Assembly (NCBI GenBank): GCA_023212695.1
Contig: JALCCG010000031.1
Coordinates: 57,307-121,306 of the forward strand
Length of the DNA stretch: 64,000 nt
Reading direction: 5' to 3'
Source: Sporisorium sorghi
Taxonomy: Eukaryota; Basidiomycota; Ustilaginomycetes; Ustilaginales; Ustilaginaceae
The translations under genes were made by a program, and so were the position numbers. This document shows positions 17,129 through 26,197 of the stretch, piece after piece. The notes below the pieces were generated by a model. It saw only the letters and a list, made by a program, of their open reading frames with translations. It searched no databases and was not told the DNA's origin. Numbering within the stretch: position 1 is the first letter of the stretch; the number at the start of each line of letters is the position of its first letter.

Positions 17129-17773
17129 ATGAAAGTTACGAAAGCCGATTTCGTCATCAGTGCTGTCGTACCTGCCCAATATCCTGAAGACGCCTTGCCG
17201 GAAATTGCTCTGGCAGGGCGTTCCAACGTGGGCAAGTCATCACTGATTAACCGTATGATAGCCCGTAAAAATCTGGCGCGTACCAGCTCTACGCCCGGCA
17301 AAACGCAGCAGCTCAACTATTATCGGGTGAATGATGACCTGTATCTGGTCGATTTTCCCGGCTATGGGTATGCGAAGGTGTCCAAAACGCAGCGTGCCGC
17401 CTTTGGCGAAATGATTGAGCGGTATTTGCTTAACCGGGAAGAGCTGAAGCTTGTCCTGTTGATTGTGGACATGCGTCACCCGCCGTCAAAAGATGATATC
17501 AGCATGTATGAATGGCTGCAGCATTACAACCGTCCGGTATGTGTGGTTGCAACCAAAGCGGATAAAATCCCGAAAACACGGCGTCAGAAGCATGTGAAAA
17601 TCGTTAAGGATACACTGGGCTTTAAGCCCTATCATTCATTCGTGATGTTTTCATCTGAGCTCGGACTGGGTAAAGATGAGTTATGGGCTATTATGGAGTC
17701 TCATATGGGGACTCAGCACGAAGAGGAAGAGTTATCCCTTGATTCGGGAACTGAAGGCAATGAACAAGCCTGA
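17129..17773 (+). CDS. ysxC: Ribosome biogenesis GTPase YsxC/EngB
   Basis: 214 aa. TRAFAC GTPase with G1 GRSNVGKSS (residues ~31-39), G3 [11 protein letters not shown] and G4 TKADKIP, needed for late 50S subunit assembly. The C-terminus carries an acidic tail ([15 protein letters not shown]) that is longer than in many orthologues (about 195 aa). ATG at 17129 with AGAGAGGAAAG upstream. Position after lonA is conserved with B. subtilis; lonA-ysxC is probably one transcript. Confidence 0.96.
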   Translation: MKVTKADFVISAVVPAQYPEDALPEIALAGRSNVGKSSLINRMIARKNLARTSSTPGKTQQLNYYRVNDDLYLVDFPGYGYAKVSKTQRAAFGEMIERYLLNREELKLVLLIVDMRHPPSKDDISMYEWLQHYNRPVCVVATKADKIPKTRRQKHVKIVKDTLGFKPYHSFVMFSSELGLGKDELWAIMESHMGTQHEEEELSLDSGTEGNEQA

Positions 17774-17987
17774 TCCCGTTTGTTTGATGATGTTTTTTTC
17801 AAGGGTGATATAGGGAATCGGTGCATTCTTTACAGGAAAGTGAGCATCTTGTGGGAAATGTCAGTCTGATTCCGGCTAATTCCGTTTTTTTATGAAATAT
17901 GATGGATATTCTCATTCGGACGGCAGGAAAGACCGCCTGGGTCTGCTGTATAATGGTAGTAAGTTAAAAGAATTGAGGGAGATTTTT

Positions 17988-18578
17988 ATGGCTCAGCGGT
18001 TAGCCACAGAATATGTTAATGCCACAATGCAAATGACGGATGTTCAAATGGATCAATTTCTGCAGTATACCCAAGCTTTCCGGGTTACGAACCGGGTAAA
18101 AGTCATGGATAGCGGAGAGCAGGAGTTTGTGCTCGAAGATGAAAGCGGGGAAGAAGTTCATTTGCCCTTTGAACGCAAGAATGGCTTGTACGTCTGTGAG
18201 CTGTCGTGCCGATTGGTCACTCCTCACCTGACAAATGCCGTACGCAAACTGTTTGCGGCTTTTAAAGGATCAGGCAGAGTGAATCGGATTTATCGCGGTT
18301 TTACGATGAGCTACGACTACCACGCTGGAACGGTGCACAGAATTACGCAGATTGCCGGAAGCGACAGCATTGTTATTTATGAGTACAAGAATACGGCAGG
18401 CGAGTTGCAGCGTCTCTTCAACAGCAATGAAGCAGAGAAAGAGATTGAATCCATCCAGTACCATATCAACGTGCTTTTGGACCAGCGGATTGCAGCAGGG
18501 AATGATAAACATATTACTCAGACTATAGATGAACGGCTGCGACGGTTTAATCAACGGTTATTTGTGCTAGAAGCCTAG
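17988..18578 (+). CDS. Conserved hypothetical protein (196 aa)
   Basis: No characterised family recognised. The frame is open from 17892, but the ATG at 17988 has TTGAGGGAGA upstream and begins a normal-looking protein (MAQRLATEYVNATMQ). Mixed alpha/beta, soluble. The middle contains FTMSYDYHAGTVHRITQIAGSDSIVIYEYKN, which looks like a beta-sheet core, and the C-terminus is a long helix. It lies between ysxC and speD, where B. subtilis goes straight to hemA, and ends at its own terminator. Function unknown. Confidence 0.72.
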   Translation: MAQRLATEYVNATMQMTDVQMDQFLQYTQAFRVTNRVKVMDSGEQEFVLEDESGEEVHLPFERKNGLYVCELSCRLVTPHLTNAVRKLFAAFKGSGRVNRIYRGFTMSYDYHAGTVHRITQIAGSDSIVIYEYKNTAGELQRLFNSNEAEKEIESIQYHINVLLDQRIAAGNDKHITQTIDERLRRFNQRLFVLEA

Positions 18579-18583
18579 GGAAG

Positions 18584-18609
18584 GCTGCCCGTAAGGGGCG
18601 GCTTTTTTT
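18584..18609 (+). terminator. Rho-independent terminator
   Basis: GCTGCCC (18584-18590), loop, GGGCGGC (18596-18602), then T7. Confidence 0.85.
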
Positions 18610-18759
18610 ATGCGCTTTTTTAAATGTATACATTTGTTTCTTGTATGTTTATGAATATAAATGATGATAAGATCCATTTGGTCGTTCTCTGGCACCAAGT
18701 TGTGCAGACACACATATATTGAGCTGTAAAATATTTATGGGTTAATTTTAAAAAAGGTG

Positions 18760-18788
18760 TTGCAATTAAACGTCATAGATGTTATTTT
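18760..18788 (+). promoter_or_regulatory. Sigma-A-like promoter of speD
   Basis: TTGCAA (18760-18765), 17-base spacer, TATTTT (18783-18788). It predicts a 5' leader of about 140 bases. The preceding 18610-18759 is AT-rich and shows nothing else I can name. Confidence 0.5.
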
Positions 18789-18810
18789 TAATCTCGTTGA
18801 AAAGAATATA

Positions 18811-18925
18811 GGAACCAGGATTCACTCAGGACATGTAATGTTGCGAGAGATTATTCCCTCGGGAAGTGAATGACGTAGGTCCTAGCGGATGAAATTTTTC
18901 AAACATTTTATTCCTAGGAAGGGGG
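18811..18925 (+). promoter_or_regulatory. Candidate structured leader RNA upstream of speD
   Basis: ATTCACT (18820-18826) pairs with AGTGAAT (18865-18871). AGGAC (18828-18832), inside that loop, can pair with GTCCT (18879-18883), making an H-type pseudoknot. The overlapping TCCTAG (18880-18885) can instead pair with CTAGGA (18914-18919), which overlaps the ribosome binding site AGGAAGGGGG. The two pairings are mutually exclusive. The fold was drawn by eye, not computed. Confidence 0.4.
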
Positions 18926-18935
18926 AAACCGGAAG

Positions 18936-19334
18936 ATGGAATACTCAACTTTCGGAAGACACGTTGCTGTTGATACTTGGGGAGTCGATTTTGAACTATT
19001 GAACAGTGCAGAATTTTTACAAGCTCAGATGGTGGAAGCCGCTGAAGCATGTGGAGCAACGGTATTGTCCGTCCAATCCAAGCAGTTTGAACCACAAGGT
19101 GCTACTGTGCTGGTGTTGCTGTCGGAAAGCCATCTCTCGATTCACACTTACCCTGAGAGAGGTTTTGCTGCGATTGACTGTTATACCTGCGGGGAGACAG
19201 TAGATCCGCAGTTAGCTATTGACTATCTGGTATCCGCTTTGAAACCTGAAAAATGCTATGCTAAGAAACTCGTGCGCGGACTCGGCGAAATGACTGTCGA
19301 AACGCCAGAGATGAAACAGGCTGAGCTCGTTTAA
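18936..19334 (+). CDS. speD: S-adenosylmethionine decarboxylase proenzyme
   Basis: 132 aa, the small bacterial class. It decarboxylates SAM to supply aminopropyl groups for spermidine. The proenzyme self-cleaves before Ser65 in LLSESHLSIHTYPE to create the pyruvoyl cofactor; the His and Cys of the active site (HTYPE and DCYTCG) are present. The ATG at 18936 follows GGGGG by 10 bases. It is monocistronic, with its own promoter, a leader with possible alternative folding, and a terminator. No spermidine synthase gene is adjacent. Confidence 0.97.
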   Translation: MEYSTFGRHVAVDTWGVDFELLNSAEFLQAQMVEAAEACGATVLSVQSKQFEPQGATVLVLLSESHLSIHTYPERGFAAIDCYTCGETVDPQLAIDYLVSALKPEKCYAKKLVRGLGEMTVETPEMKQAELV

Positions 19335-19361
19335 TTAGCCTCTTAAAAAATGTGTATACTG

Positions 19362-19387
19362 ATAACCATGGATGTTTCCATGGTTAT
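19362..19387 (+). terminator. Hairpin terminator of speD
   Basis: ATAACCATGG (19362-19371), loop ATGTTT, CCATGGTTAT (19378-19387), then TTATTTT. The rest of the 19335-19671 gap holds the hemA promoter and an AT-rich stretch. Confidence 0.7.
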
Positions 19388-19595
19388 TTATTTTGAAGAG
19401 ACGAGTAAGCGTGACAACAAACGAAACGTATTCCTCTGAAAGCCGCTTTCGAAGAAATTACACGTATATATCAAGTGTTCTCTATCCACAATAGTAAGGT
19501 ATTACGGAACAGTTAAGAATGTTTATGAATGGAATGATGAAGTATGGGGATTTCATAAACATTTCATAAAATAGACAAGAGTGCTCAGCATACTG

Positions 19596-19604
19596 TGATA
19601 TAAT
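19596..19604 (+). promoter_or_regulatory. Extended -10 promoter of the hem operon
   Basis: TGATATAAT with TATAAT at 19599-19604. A TAGACA at 19572 is 21 bases away, too far for an ideal -35, so the extended -10 probably compensates. 68 bases before hemA. Confidence 0.5.
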
Positions 19605-19671
19605 GAACAGGGTCAAGACAGTCCGTTGTGAACGGCAAAACTACTCGGAGAAATAGGCAGGTGAACATGCA

Positions 19672-21078
19672 ATGCACATCGTCGTTGTTGGGTTGAACTA
19701 TCGCACGGCGCCTGTGGAGGTCAGAGAACGCTTTACATTCTCGGATGAAGACATGCCTGAGGCGTTACAGCAGCTTAATTCGACCAAGAGCGTATTGGAG
19801 GGCGTCATTGTCGCTACCTGCAACCGTACTGAGATTTATGTTGTGGTAGACCGCCTTCATATGTGCGGCTACTTTATCCGCAGCTTCATGGAACAGTGGT
19901 TCGGCATTAATCGTGAAGAATTTACACAGCACCTCTATATATATGAAGACGAACAGGCAATTTCCCATCTGTTTAAGGTCACTTGCGGTCTGGATTCCAT
20001 GGTCATTGGAGAGACGCAAATCCTGGGACAGGTGCGTAATGCTTTTTTGACGTCGCAGAAGAATCAGGCGACCGGTACGTGGTTTAATATGTTATTCAAG
20101 CAGGCCGTTACGCTTGGCAAACGTGCTCATTCCGAAACATCGATTGGGGAGAGTGCGGTATCTGTCAGTTATGCTGCGGTTGAGCTGGGCAAACGGATTT
20201 TTGGTACATTTAACGATAAAAAAGTGATGATTCTCGGCGCAGGCAAAATGAGCGAGCTCACGGTCAAACATCTATACGCCAACGGAGCTGCAGAAGTGAT
20301 TGTTGCCAACCGCACGCTCGGCCGTGCGGAGGAGTTAGCCCGCAAGTTCAAAGGCACGCCGTGCACAATTGTCGAGGCTGTAAATTCACTGAATGACGTC
20401 GACATTGTGATTAGCTCAACGGGAGCTAATGAATATGTTCTGAATGCGGAGCGGGTTAAAGAGAGCATGAAGAAACGTCAGTCCCGTCCGTTGTTCATGA
20501 TTGATATTGCGGTTCCCCGGGATATCGATCCGACGGTTGGCGATCTGTCCAACGTATTCTTGTATGACATTGATGATCTGGAAGGCATCGTAGAGACCAA
20601 CATGGAAATGCGCCGTGTGGAAGCAGCGAAGATTGAAGTGATGATTCAAGAAGAGATGGAGGCATTCCACACATGGCTGAAGACGCTCGGTGTCAGACCG
20701 GCGATTCGGGCCTTGCAGGAAAAATCCAATGTTATTCATGAAGAAACGATGGAAAGTTTGTTCAACAAGCTTCCGGAACTGGATGAACGCCAGCGGAAAG
20801 TCATTCGTCGGTTGACCAAGAGCATTGTCAACCAGATGATGCATGATCCGATTAACCGGATCAAAGAAATGACGGGCGGCAAGCAGGGCGGAGAAGCACT
20901 GGAGTATTTTTCACAATTCTTTGCGCTGGAAAGCCTGATCGAAGAGAAGGAGCAGGAAGCCCGCAGCAACATCAAGAAAGCAGCTGCACCCGTTAAAGCT
21001 GAACGGATACCGAATGCTGTAGATCAGCAGGCAGAAGAGAAACCGCTTAAGGTCTCTCTGGCCCCAGCCACCCTTTGA
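19672..21078 (+). CDS. hemA: Glutamyl-tRNA reductase
   Basis: 468 aa. First committed step of the C5 tetrapyrrole route: reduces Glu-tRNA(Glu) to glutamate-1-semialdehyde with NADPH. The catalytic Cys50 lies in VATCNRTEIYV. The NADPH Rossmann motif is LGAGKMSELTVKHL, and a long dimerisation helix follows. The C-terminus carries an alanine- and lysine-rich tail (AAAPVKAERIP). Start ATG at 19672. The downstream gene begins 18 bases after the stop, so this heads a seven-gene tetrapyrrole operon. In B. subtilis HemX lowers HemA abundance; the same may apply here. Confidence 0.97.
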   Translation: MHIVVVGLNYRTAPVEVRERFTFSDEDMPEALQQLNSTKSVLEGVIVATCNRTEIYVVVDRLHMCGYFIRSFMEQWFGINREEFTQHLYIYEDEQAISHLFKVTCGLDSMVIGETQILGQVRNAFLTSQKNQATGTWFNMLFKQAVTLGKRAHSETSIGESAVSVSYAAVELGKRIFGTFNDKKVMILGAGKMSELTVKHLYANGAAEVIVANRTLGRAEELARKFKGTPCTIVEAVNSLNDVDIVISSTGANEYVLNAERVKESMKKRQSRPLFMIDIAVPRDIDPTVGDLSNVFLYDIDDLEGIVETNMEMRRVEAAKIEVMIQEEMEAFHTWLKTLGVRPAIRALQEKSNVIHEETMESLFNKLPELDERQRKVIRRLTKSIVNQMMHDPINRIKEMTGGKQGGEALEYFSQFFALESLIEEKEQEARSNIKKAAAPVKAERIPNAVDQQAEEKPLKVSLAPATL

Positions 21079-21096
21079 GGAGGGTGAGTTCATCCC

Positions 21097-21927
21097 ATGC
21101 TGTTAAATATAATTTATATCACCGGCATTTGTATCTATGCCCTGAGCCTTCTGTTTTATATCTCGGATTGCATTTCACGCAATTCGGTGGCGAAGCGGAT
21201 AGGCACAGGGCTTCTTGTCATTACAGCACTCTTTCAATCTGCCGGAATCGGCATCCGAGCCATGGAAGGCGGACATCTTCACTTTCCGGTATTTACGCTG
21301 TTTGATTTTCTCTTCCTACTGGCATTCTGCATATCCATTACTTCGATTGCGCTGGCCTACATGAAGCGTTCGGAATTCGCCGTCCTGCTGATGAACCTTG
21401 TAGGGTTCAGTGTCATGCTGATCAATCGGTTATGGTTCACGACAGGAGACAACGCCATGTACAGCTGGGAGACGGAGCATCGTCTGCTGCTGGTCCATAT
21501 CGCCCTGGCAAGTGTCAGCTTTGCTGCATTAACCGTTGGGGCTGTGTTTGCAGCGATTTATATGTTTTTGCATCGGAAGCTGAAGCACAAGCAGTGGAAC
21601 GATACGATGCGCCGGCTGCCAAGCCTGGAGAAACTGGATATTTATTCGTATAAAGCGCTGATGGCCGGGACAATTATTTTGGTGGCGTCGCTCATTTTAG
21701 CGGCGATGTCGGTGGCAATGGCAGGACGCTGGACCTTGTTTCTGGATATCAAGGTACTGTCTACACTGACGGCACTTGCGATGTATATCGTTTATTTTGT
21801 TAAACGCCGTTTATGGAGAAGATCGGGCAGGGAAGCGGCCATATGGGCATTAATCGGGTATGGATTTATCATCCTGAACTTTTTTTTGAATGTGTGGTCC
21901 GCTTTCCACAGTTGGTCAGGAGTGTGA
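21097..21927 (+). CDS. hemX: HemX, cytochrome c assembly-like membrane protein
   Basis: 276 aa with about eight hydrophobic helices along the whole chain. The region IRAMEGGHLHFPVFTLFDFLFLLAFCISI and the conserved LLLVHIALASVSFAALTVGAVFAAIYMF match the CcsA/HemX (CcmC-like) family. In B. subtilis HemX is a membrane protein that reduces cellular HemA level. ATG at 21097 with GAGGAGGGTGAG upstream; tightly linked to hemA and to the siroheme-branch gene. Heme binding by the family histidines is possible but not shown. Confidence 0.9.
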   Translation: MLLNIIYITGICIYALSLLFYISDCISRNSVAKRIGTGLLVITALFQSAGIGIRAMEGGHLHFPVFTLFDFLFLLAFCISITSIALAYMKRSEFAVLLMNLVGFSVMLINRLWFTTGDNAMYSWETEHRLLLVHIALASVSFAALTVGAVFAAIYMFLHRKLKHKQWNDTMRRLPSLEKLDIYSYKALMAGTIILVASLILAAMSVAMAGRWTLFLDIKVLSTLTALAMYIVYFVKRRLWRRSGREAAIWALIGYGFIILNFFLNVWSAFHSWSGV

Positions 21928-21934
21928 TGGCAGA

Positions 21935-22591
21935 ATGGCGTATGATGAATACGTACCCGTGCTGTTGAATTGCAGAGGACGTTCATGCTTGATTATCGGC
22001 GGTGGCAAGGTGGCGGAGCGCAAAGCACTCACCTTGCTTAATGCCGGGGCAAGCGTACATATTGTAAGCCCTGTATTAAGAAGCGAGGCGCTTCAACGCT
22101 TAGCCAAGAGCAAGGTTCTTCAATGGACGGACAGAAAGTACAGGCCCAATGATTTGGACGGGGCTTTTCTGGTTCACGCTGCGACGGATGATTCCCAGCT
22201 CAACATGAAGATTGCAGAGGATGCCGACAGTCTTGGAATATTAGCCAATGTAGCCAGTAACGGCGAGGCCGGAACGTTTATTTATCCGACCGTGATGCGT
22301 CGGGGACGGCTTACGCTGGCTATATCCACATCGGGAGCGGGGCCGAAGGTTTCACACGATATTCGTGAGCGGCTGGAAGAACAGTTCGGGCCTGAGTATG
22401 AGGACTATTTGGATTTGTTATACAGGATGCGTTCGATGATTAGGGAAGAGGTAGAGTCTGCAGAAGTACGCAGGCGGCTGCTCGACAAGGTATATCGCAT
22501 GGATGTCCTGAGCGAGATTCGCCGCGGAGGTTACGTACCCTGGAATTCGGACAAAATCAAGCTATGGATCGAGAACAATCAGGAGGAATGA
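21935..22591 (+). CDS. Precorrin-2 dehydrogenase (siroheme branch, CysG N-domain type)
   Basis: 218 aa, similar in size to the CysG/Met8 N-terminal region. It oxidises precorrin-2 to sirohydrochlorin with NAD+ and may also insert iron. Rossmann motif [20 protein letters not shown] near the N-terminus, then [11 protein letters not shown] with the family Asp. The dimerisation segment [35 protein letters not shown] follows. The start at 21935 has AGGAG about 12 bases upstream; it begins 7 bases after the hemX stop. Its stop overlaps the hemC ribosome binding region. Its substrate would come from the CobA half of the 23555 protein. Confidence 0.9.
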   Translation: MAYDEYVPVLLNCRGRSCLIIGGGKVAERKALTLLNAGASVHIVSPVLRSEALQRLAKSKVLQWTDRKYRPNDLDGAFLVHAATDDSQLNMKIAEDADSLGILANVASNGEAGTFIYPTVMRRGRLTLAISTSGAGPKVSHDIRERLEEQFGPEYEDYLDLLYRMRSMIREEVESAEVRRRLLDKVYRMDVLSEIRRGGYVPWNSDKIKLWIENNQEE

Positions 22592-22593
22592 AG

Positions 22594-23550
22594 ATGCGCA
22601 CAATTGTGGTTGGGAGTAGACAAAGTGCCCTCGCACTGACACAGACGGGACAGGTTATCGATGATTTGAAGCGTTTAGCGAAGGAGCACGGTTTGGATTA
22701 TGACTTTACCGTCAAGAAAATCGTCACCAAAGGCGACCGCATTCTGGATGTCACCCTCTCCAAAGTAGGCGGCAAGGGGTTGTTTGTTAAAGAAATCGAG
22801 CAAGCAATGCTGGACGGGGAAATTGATATGGCTGTTCACAGCATGAAGGATATGCCTTCTGTTCTGCCCGAGGGTCTGGTATCCGGCGCGGTGCCGGCAA
22901 GAAAGGACCCTCGTGACTGCTTGATCTCCAAGGAAGGTGCGACGCTGGATGACCTGCCTCAAGGTGCCAAGGTGGGGACGAGCAGTCTGCGTCGTTCCAG
23001 TCAGCTTAAGGCATACCGCCCGGACCTGCAGATCGATTGGATTAGGGGAAATATCGATTCCCGTATTCGCAAAATGGAGGAAGGAGAATTTCAGGCCATC
23101 ATTCTGGCGACCGCAGGCCTCCAGCGCATGGGCTGGGAGGACCGGATCACTTCGCATTTGCCGGTTGAAATCAGTCTGCCTGCCGTAGGCCAAGGCGCAC
23201 TTGGCATTGAATGCCGTGAAAATGACTCGGAGCTCCTGCATCTGTTGTCACTTTATAACGATGAGGTCACCGCAAGAACCGTTGCGGCTGAACGCAAGTT
23301 TCTAAGCGAGCTGAACGGTGGATGCCAAGTGCCTATTGGGGCTTATGCCATCCTGAAGAATGTGGACACAGGAGATTCCCGCGGAGAACAAAACGTTATA
23401 CAATTAACAGGAATGGTAGGTTCTCCTGACGGCGAGATCATATTGAAGGAAAGCGCGGAAGGAACCGACCCTGAATCGCTCGGAGTGGAAGTAGCTGCAA
23501 AGCTGAAAGCCAAAGGAGCGGAGAAGATTCTGGCACAAGTTAGGGGCTGA
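22594..23550 (+). CDS. hemC: Hydroxymethylbilane synthase (porphobilinogen deaminase)
   Basis: 318 aa. Polymerises four porphobilinogen molecules into hydroxymethylbilane using a dipyrromethane cofactor on Cys244 ([13 protein letters not shown]). Other family motifs: [33 protein letters not shown], and [11 protein letters not shown]. The frame opens at 22564, but AGGAGG sits just before and the ATG at 22594 has proper 8-base spacing. Position in the operon between the precorrin-2 dehydrogenase and cobA-hemD supplies the branch-point intermediate. Confidence 0.97.
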   Translation: MRTIVVGSRQSALALTQTGQVIDDLKRLAKEHGLDYDFTVKKIVTKGDRILDVTLSKVGGKGLFVKEIEQAMLDGEIDMAVHSMKDMPSVLPEGLVSGAVPARKDPRDCLISKEGATLDDLPQGAKVGTSSLRRSSQLKAYRPDLQIDWIRGNIDSRIRKMEEGEFQAIILATAGLQRMGWEDRITSHLPVEISLPAVGQGALGIECRENDSELLHLLSLYNDEVTARTVAAERKFLSELNGGCQVPIGAYAILKNVDTGDSRGEQNVIQLTGMVGSPDGEIILKESAEGTDPESLGVEVAAKLKAKGAEKILAQVRG

Positions 23551-23554
23551 GGGG

Positions 23555-25111
23555 ATGGCAGGTAAGGTTTATCTGGTGGGAGCAGGTCCGGGCGATGCGC
23601 GCCTGATTACGATTAAAGGCAAGGAATGTATTGAAAAGGCGGATGTCGTGGTGTATGACCGATTAGCCAGCCCTCGGTTGCTGCGGTGGACGAAGCCCGG
23701 GGCGCAGAAGGTTTATGTGGGCAAGCTTCCGGATCGGCATACGATGAAACAGGAGCAAATCAATCAGCTGCTGGTTGATTTTGCTCTGGAAGGCAAGACG
23801 GTTGTCCGCTTAAAGGGCGGTGATCCGACCATCTTCGGAAGAGTGGGCGAAGAAGCGGAGCTGTTGTACCGTCATGGCATTTCCTATGAGATCGTGCCGG
23901 GAATTACTTCGGCAATCAGTGTGCCGGCTTATGCAGGCATTCCTGTGACACATCGCGATCATGCCTCCTCCTTATCCATCATTACAGGACATGAGAGTCC
24001 GGAGAAGCTGGATCGTATGATTCAGTGGGATAAGGTTACCCATGCAACAGGAACTTTGATTTTTATGATGGGCGTGGCCAAGATCGGTTATATCAGCCGT
24101 CAGCTGATCAAGCACGGCAGATCGCCGGAAACGCCAGTGGCTCTTATTAGATGGGGAACCCGTGCAGAGCAAGATACGCTGACGGGAACGCTGGCAGACA
24201 TTGAGGATAAGGTCAAGGCAGCGAATTTTCAGCCGCCTGCCGTTATTGTGGTTGGGGAGGTTGTGCTTCAGCGGGAGCGACTGAAGTGGGCGGAACGACT
24301 GCCTCTGTTCGGCAAGCGGATTCTGGTCACAAGGGCTCGAAGCCAGGCCAGCTCATTGGTGTCGCAAATTGAGGATTTGGGCGGAGAACCCTATGAGTTC
24401 CCTGTTATCGAAACGGTAATGCCTTCCTCAGATGAAATACTTGCCGGAATTCAACAAGCGCTGGACAAGCTGCCTACGTATGATTGGGTGTTCTTCACCA
24501 GCGTCAACGGGGTGGAGTTTTTCTTCCGTCACTTGAAGGAGAATGGGCGGGATATTCGTTCCTTGGCCGCTGCCCGCATCGTTGCGGTTGGTCCGGCTAC
24601 AGCTGATGCCCTCGGCAATTACGGCATTACAGCCGAGGTGCTCAAGGAGCGTTTTCAGGCGGAAGGCCTTATTGATGCTTACGGCTCTGAGCTCCAGCCA
24701 GGTCAGCATGTGCTGCTGCCTCGCGGGGATTTAGGACGCAGGTGGCTGCCGGAGAAGCTGGCGGATATGGGACTGCACGTGACCGAAGCCGTGACCTATG
24801 AGAACGTGCTGTGCGGGGAAGACGATGAGGAACTGCTGAAGCTGCTTCAGGAGGGCGGCATCCATGCGGTTACGTTCACCAGTTCTTCTACGGTCACAAA
24901 TCTGTTCCAGTTGTTGAAGCGAATGGGCGTAGCGCATCCTGCCGACTTGCTGAAACAATCGGCAATTGCTTGCATTGGTCCATTGACTGCTCAGACGGCT
25001 GAGGAAGCGGGACTGTCCGTATCGCTTCTTGCCGAAGAAGCGACTGTGGATAGTCTGGTAAGTGCCCTATGTGTCTGGAACGAGGACGATCCACGGCGTG
25101 CTTCGCAATAA
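23555..25111 (+). CDS. cobA-hemD: Fused uroporphyrinogen-III C-methyltransferase / uroporphyrinogen-III synthase
   Basis: 518 aa with two enzymes. Residues ~1-245 form the SUMT domain (VYLVGAGPGDARLITIKG, RLKGGDPTIFGRVGEEAE, VPGITSAISVPAYAGIPVTHR), which methylates uroporphyrinogen III to precorrin-2. Residues ~258-518 form HemD (FGKRILVTRARSQASSLVSQIEDLGGEPYEFPVIE, VFFTSVNGVEFFF, AVGPATADAL), which cyclises hydroxymethylbilane. B. subtilis keeps hemD as a separate gene; a fusion is common in Clostridia and some Paenibacillaceae. Starts 5 bases after hemC. Confidence 0.95.
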   Translation: MAGKVYLVGAGPGDARLITIKGKECIEKADVVVYDRLASPRLLRWTKPGAQKVYVGKLPDRHTMKQEQINQLLVDFALEGKTVVRLKGGDPTIFGRVGEEAELLYRHGISYEIVPGITSAISVPAYAGIPVTHRDHASSLSIITGHESPEKLDRMIQWDKVTHATGTLIFMMGVAKIGYISRQLIKHGRSPETPVALIRWGTRAEQDTLTGTLADIEDKVKAANFQPPAVIVVGEVVLQRERLKWAERLPLFGKRILVTRARSQASSLVSQIEDLGGEPYEFPVIETVMPSSDEILAGIQQALDKLPTYDWVFFTSVNGVEFFFRHLKENGRDIRSLAAARIVAVGPATADALGNYGITAEVLKERFQAEGLIDAYGSELQPGQHVLLPRGDLGRRWLPEKLADMGLHVTEAVTYENVLCGEDDEELLKLLQEGGIHAVTFTSSSTVTNLFQLLKRMGVAHPADLLKQSAIACIGPLTAQTAEEAGLSVSLLAEEATVDSLVSALCVWNEDDPRRASQ

Positions 25112-25162
25112 TATTCTTTTTATATACATGAACAAAAGTACATCACTTGGAGGTATTACGCC

Positions 25163-26164
25163 ATGAGTTTTCCAATCGTACGCCATCGCCGGCTGCGTCA
25201 AAATGCCGGCATTCGCAGCATGGTTCGCGAGACCGTGCTTCATGCAGAGGATCTGGTTCAGCCGATCTTCGTAACCTACGGAAGCGGCATTAAAAACGAA
25301 ATTTCGTCGATGCCGGGAGTCTATCATTTTTCTCTGGACACCTTGAAAGAGGAAGTGGATGAAATCGCAGTGTTAGGCATACCTGCCGTGCTTCTGTTCG
25401 GTATACCTGAAACCAAGGACAGCGTAGGCACATCCGGTTTTGCGGAAGACGGTATTGTTCAAGAGGCTACTCGTCTCATAAAGGCGTGGTACCCGGATCT
25501 TTTGGTCATAGCGGACACCTGCTTATGCGAATTTACCGACCACGGCCACTGCGGCATGGTGCATACCTTCGAACGTGACGGGCACACCTGCGGCGATGTG
25601 TTGAATGATGAATCGCTGGAGCTGCTCGTACGAACGGCGGTATCCCAGGCCAAAGCTGGCGCCGACATCATTGCGCCATCCAATATGATGGACGGTTTTG
25701 TGCAGGCGATCCGTGCGGGGCTTGATGATGCCGGATTTTATAATGTGCCGATCATGTCCTATTCGGTTAAATACGCCTCGGCCTTTTACGGGCCGTTCCG
25801 TGAAGCGGCCGATTCTGCTCCGCAGTTCGGTGACCGAAAGACCTATCAGATGGATCCGGCCAATGTGAGGGAAGCCCTTCGCGAGGCAGAAACGGACGTG
25901 CTGGAAGGTGCGGATATGCTGATGGTGAAGCCTGCGATGGCTTATCTGGACGTGGTCAGATTGCTCAGAGACCAGTTCGACCTGCCGATTGTAGCCTACA
26001 ACGTTAGCGGCGAGTATTCCATGATCAAGGCGGCTGCCCAGCAGGGATGGATCAGTGAGCAGGCGATTGTGATGGAGCTGCTTACAGGAATGAAGCGCGC
26101 CGGTGCGGATATTATCATTACGTATTTTTCGAAGGATGCGGCACGCTGGATGCGCAGCCTGTAA
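25163..26164 (+). CDS. hemB: Delta-aminolevulinic acid dehydratase (porphobilinogen synthase)
   Basis: 333 aa. Condenses two 5-aminolevulinate molecules. Schiff-base lysines are in [18 protein letters not shown] and [14 protein letters not shown]. The zinc-type cysteines are in [14 protein letters not shown], so it is the zinc-dependent form rather than the magnesium form. Start ATG at 25163 with TTGGAGGT upstream. A 51-base gap separates it from cobA-hemD; no terminator is seen. Confidence 0.97.
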   Translation: MSFPIVRHRRLRQNAGIRSMVRETVLHAEDLVQPIFVTYGSGIKNEISSMPGVYHFSLDTLKEEVDEIAVLGIPAVLLFGIPETKDSVGTSGFAEDGIVQEATRLIKAWYPDLLVIADTCLCEFTDHGHCGMVHTFERDGHTCGDVLNDESLELLVRTAVSQAKAGADIIAPSNMMDGFVQAIRAGLDDAGFYNVPIMSYSVKYASAFYGPFREAADSAPQFGDRKTYQMDPANVREALREAETDVLEGADMLMVKPAMAYLDVVRLLRDQFDLPIVAYNVSGEYSMIKAAAQQGWISEQAIVMELLTGMKRAGADIIITYFSKDAARWMRSL

Positions 26165-26197
26165 CCATTAACGATTAAAGAGTAAGGAGTGCATAAT

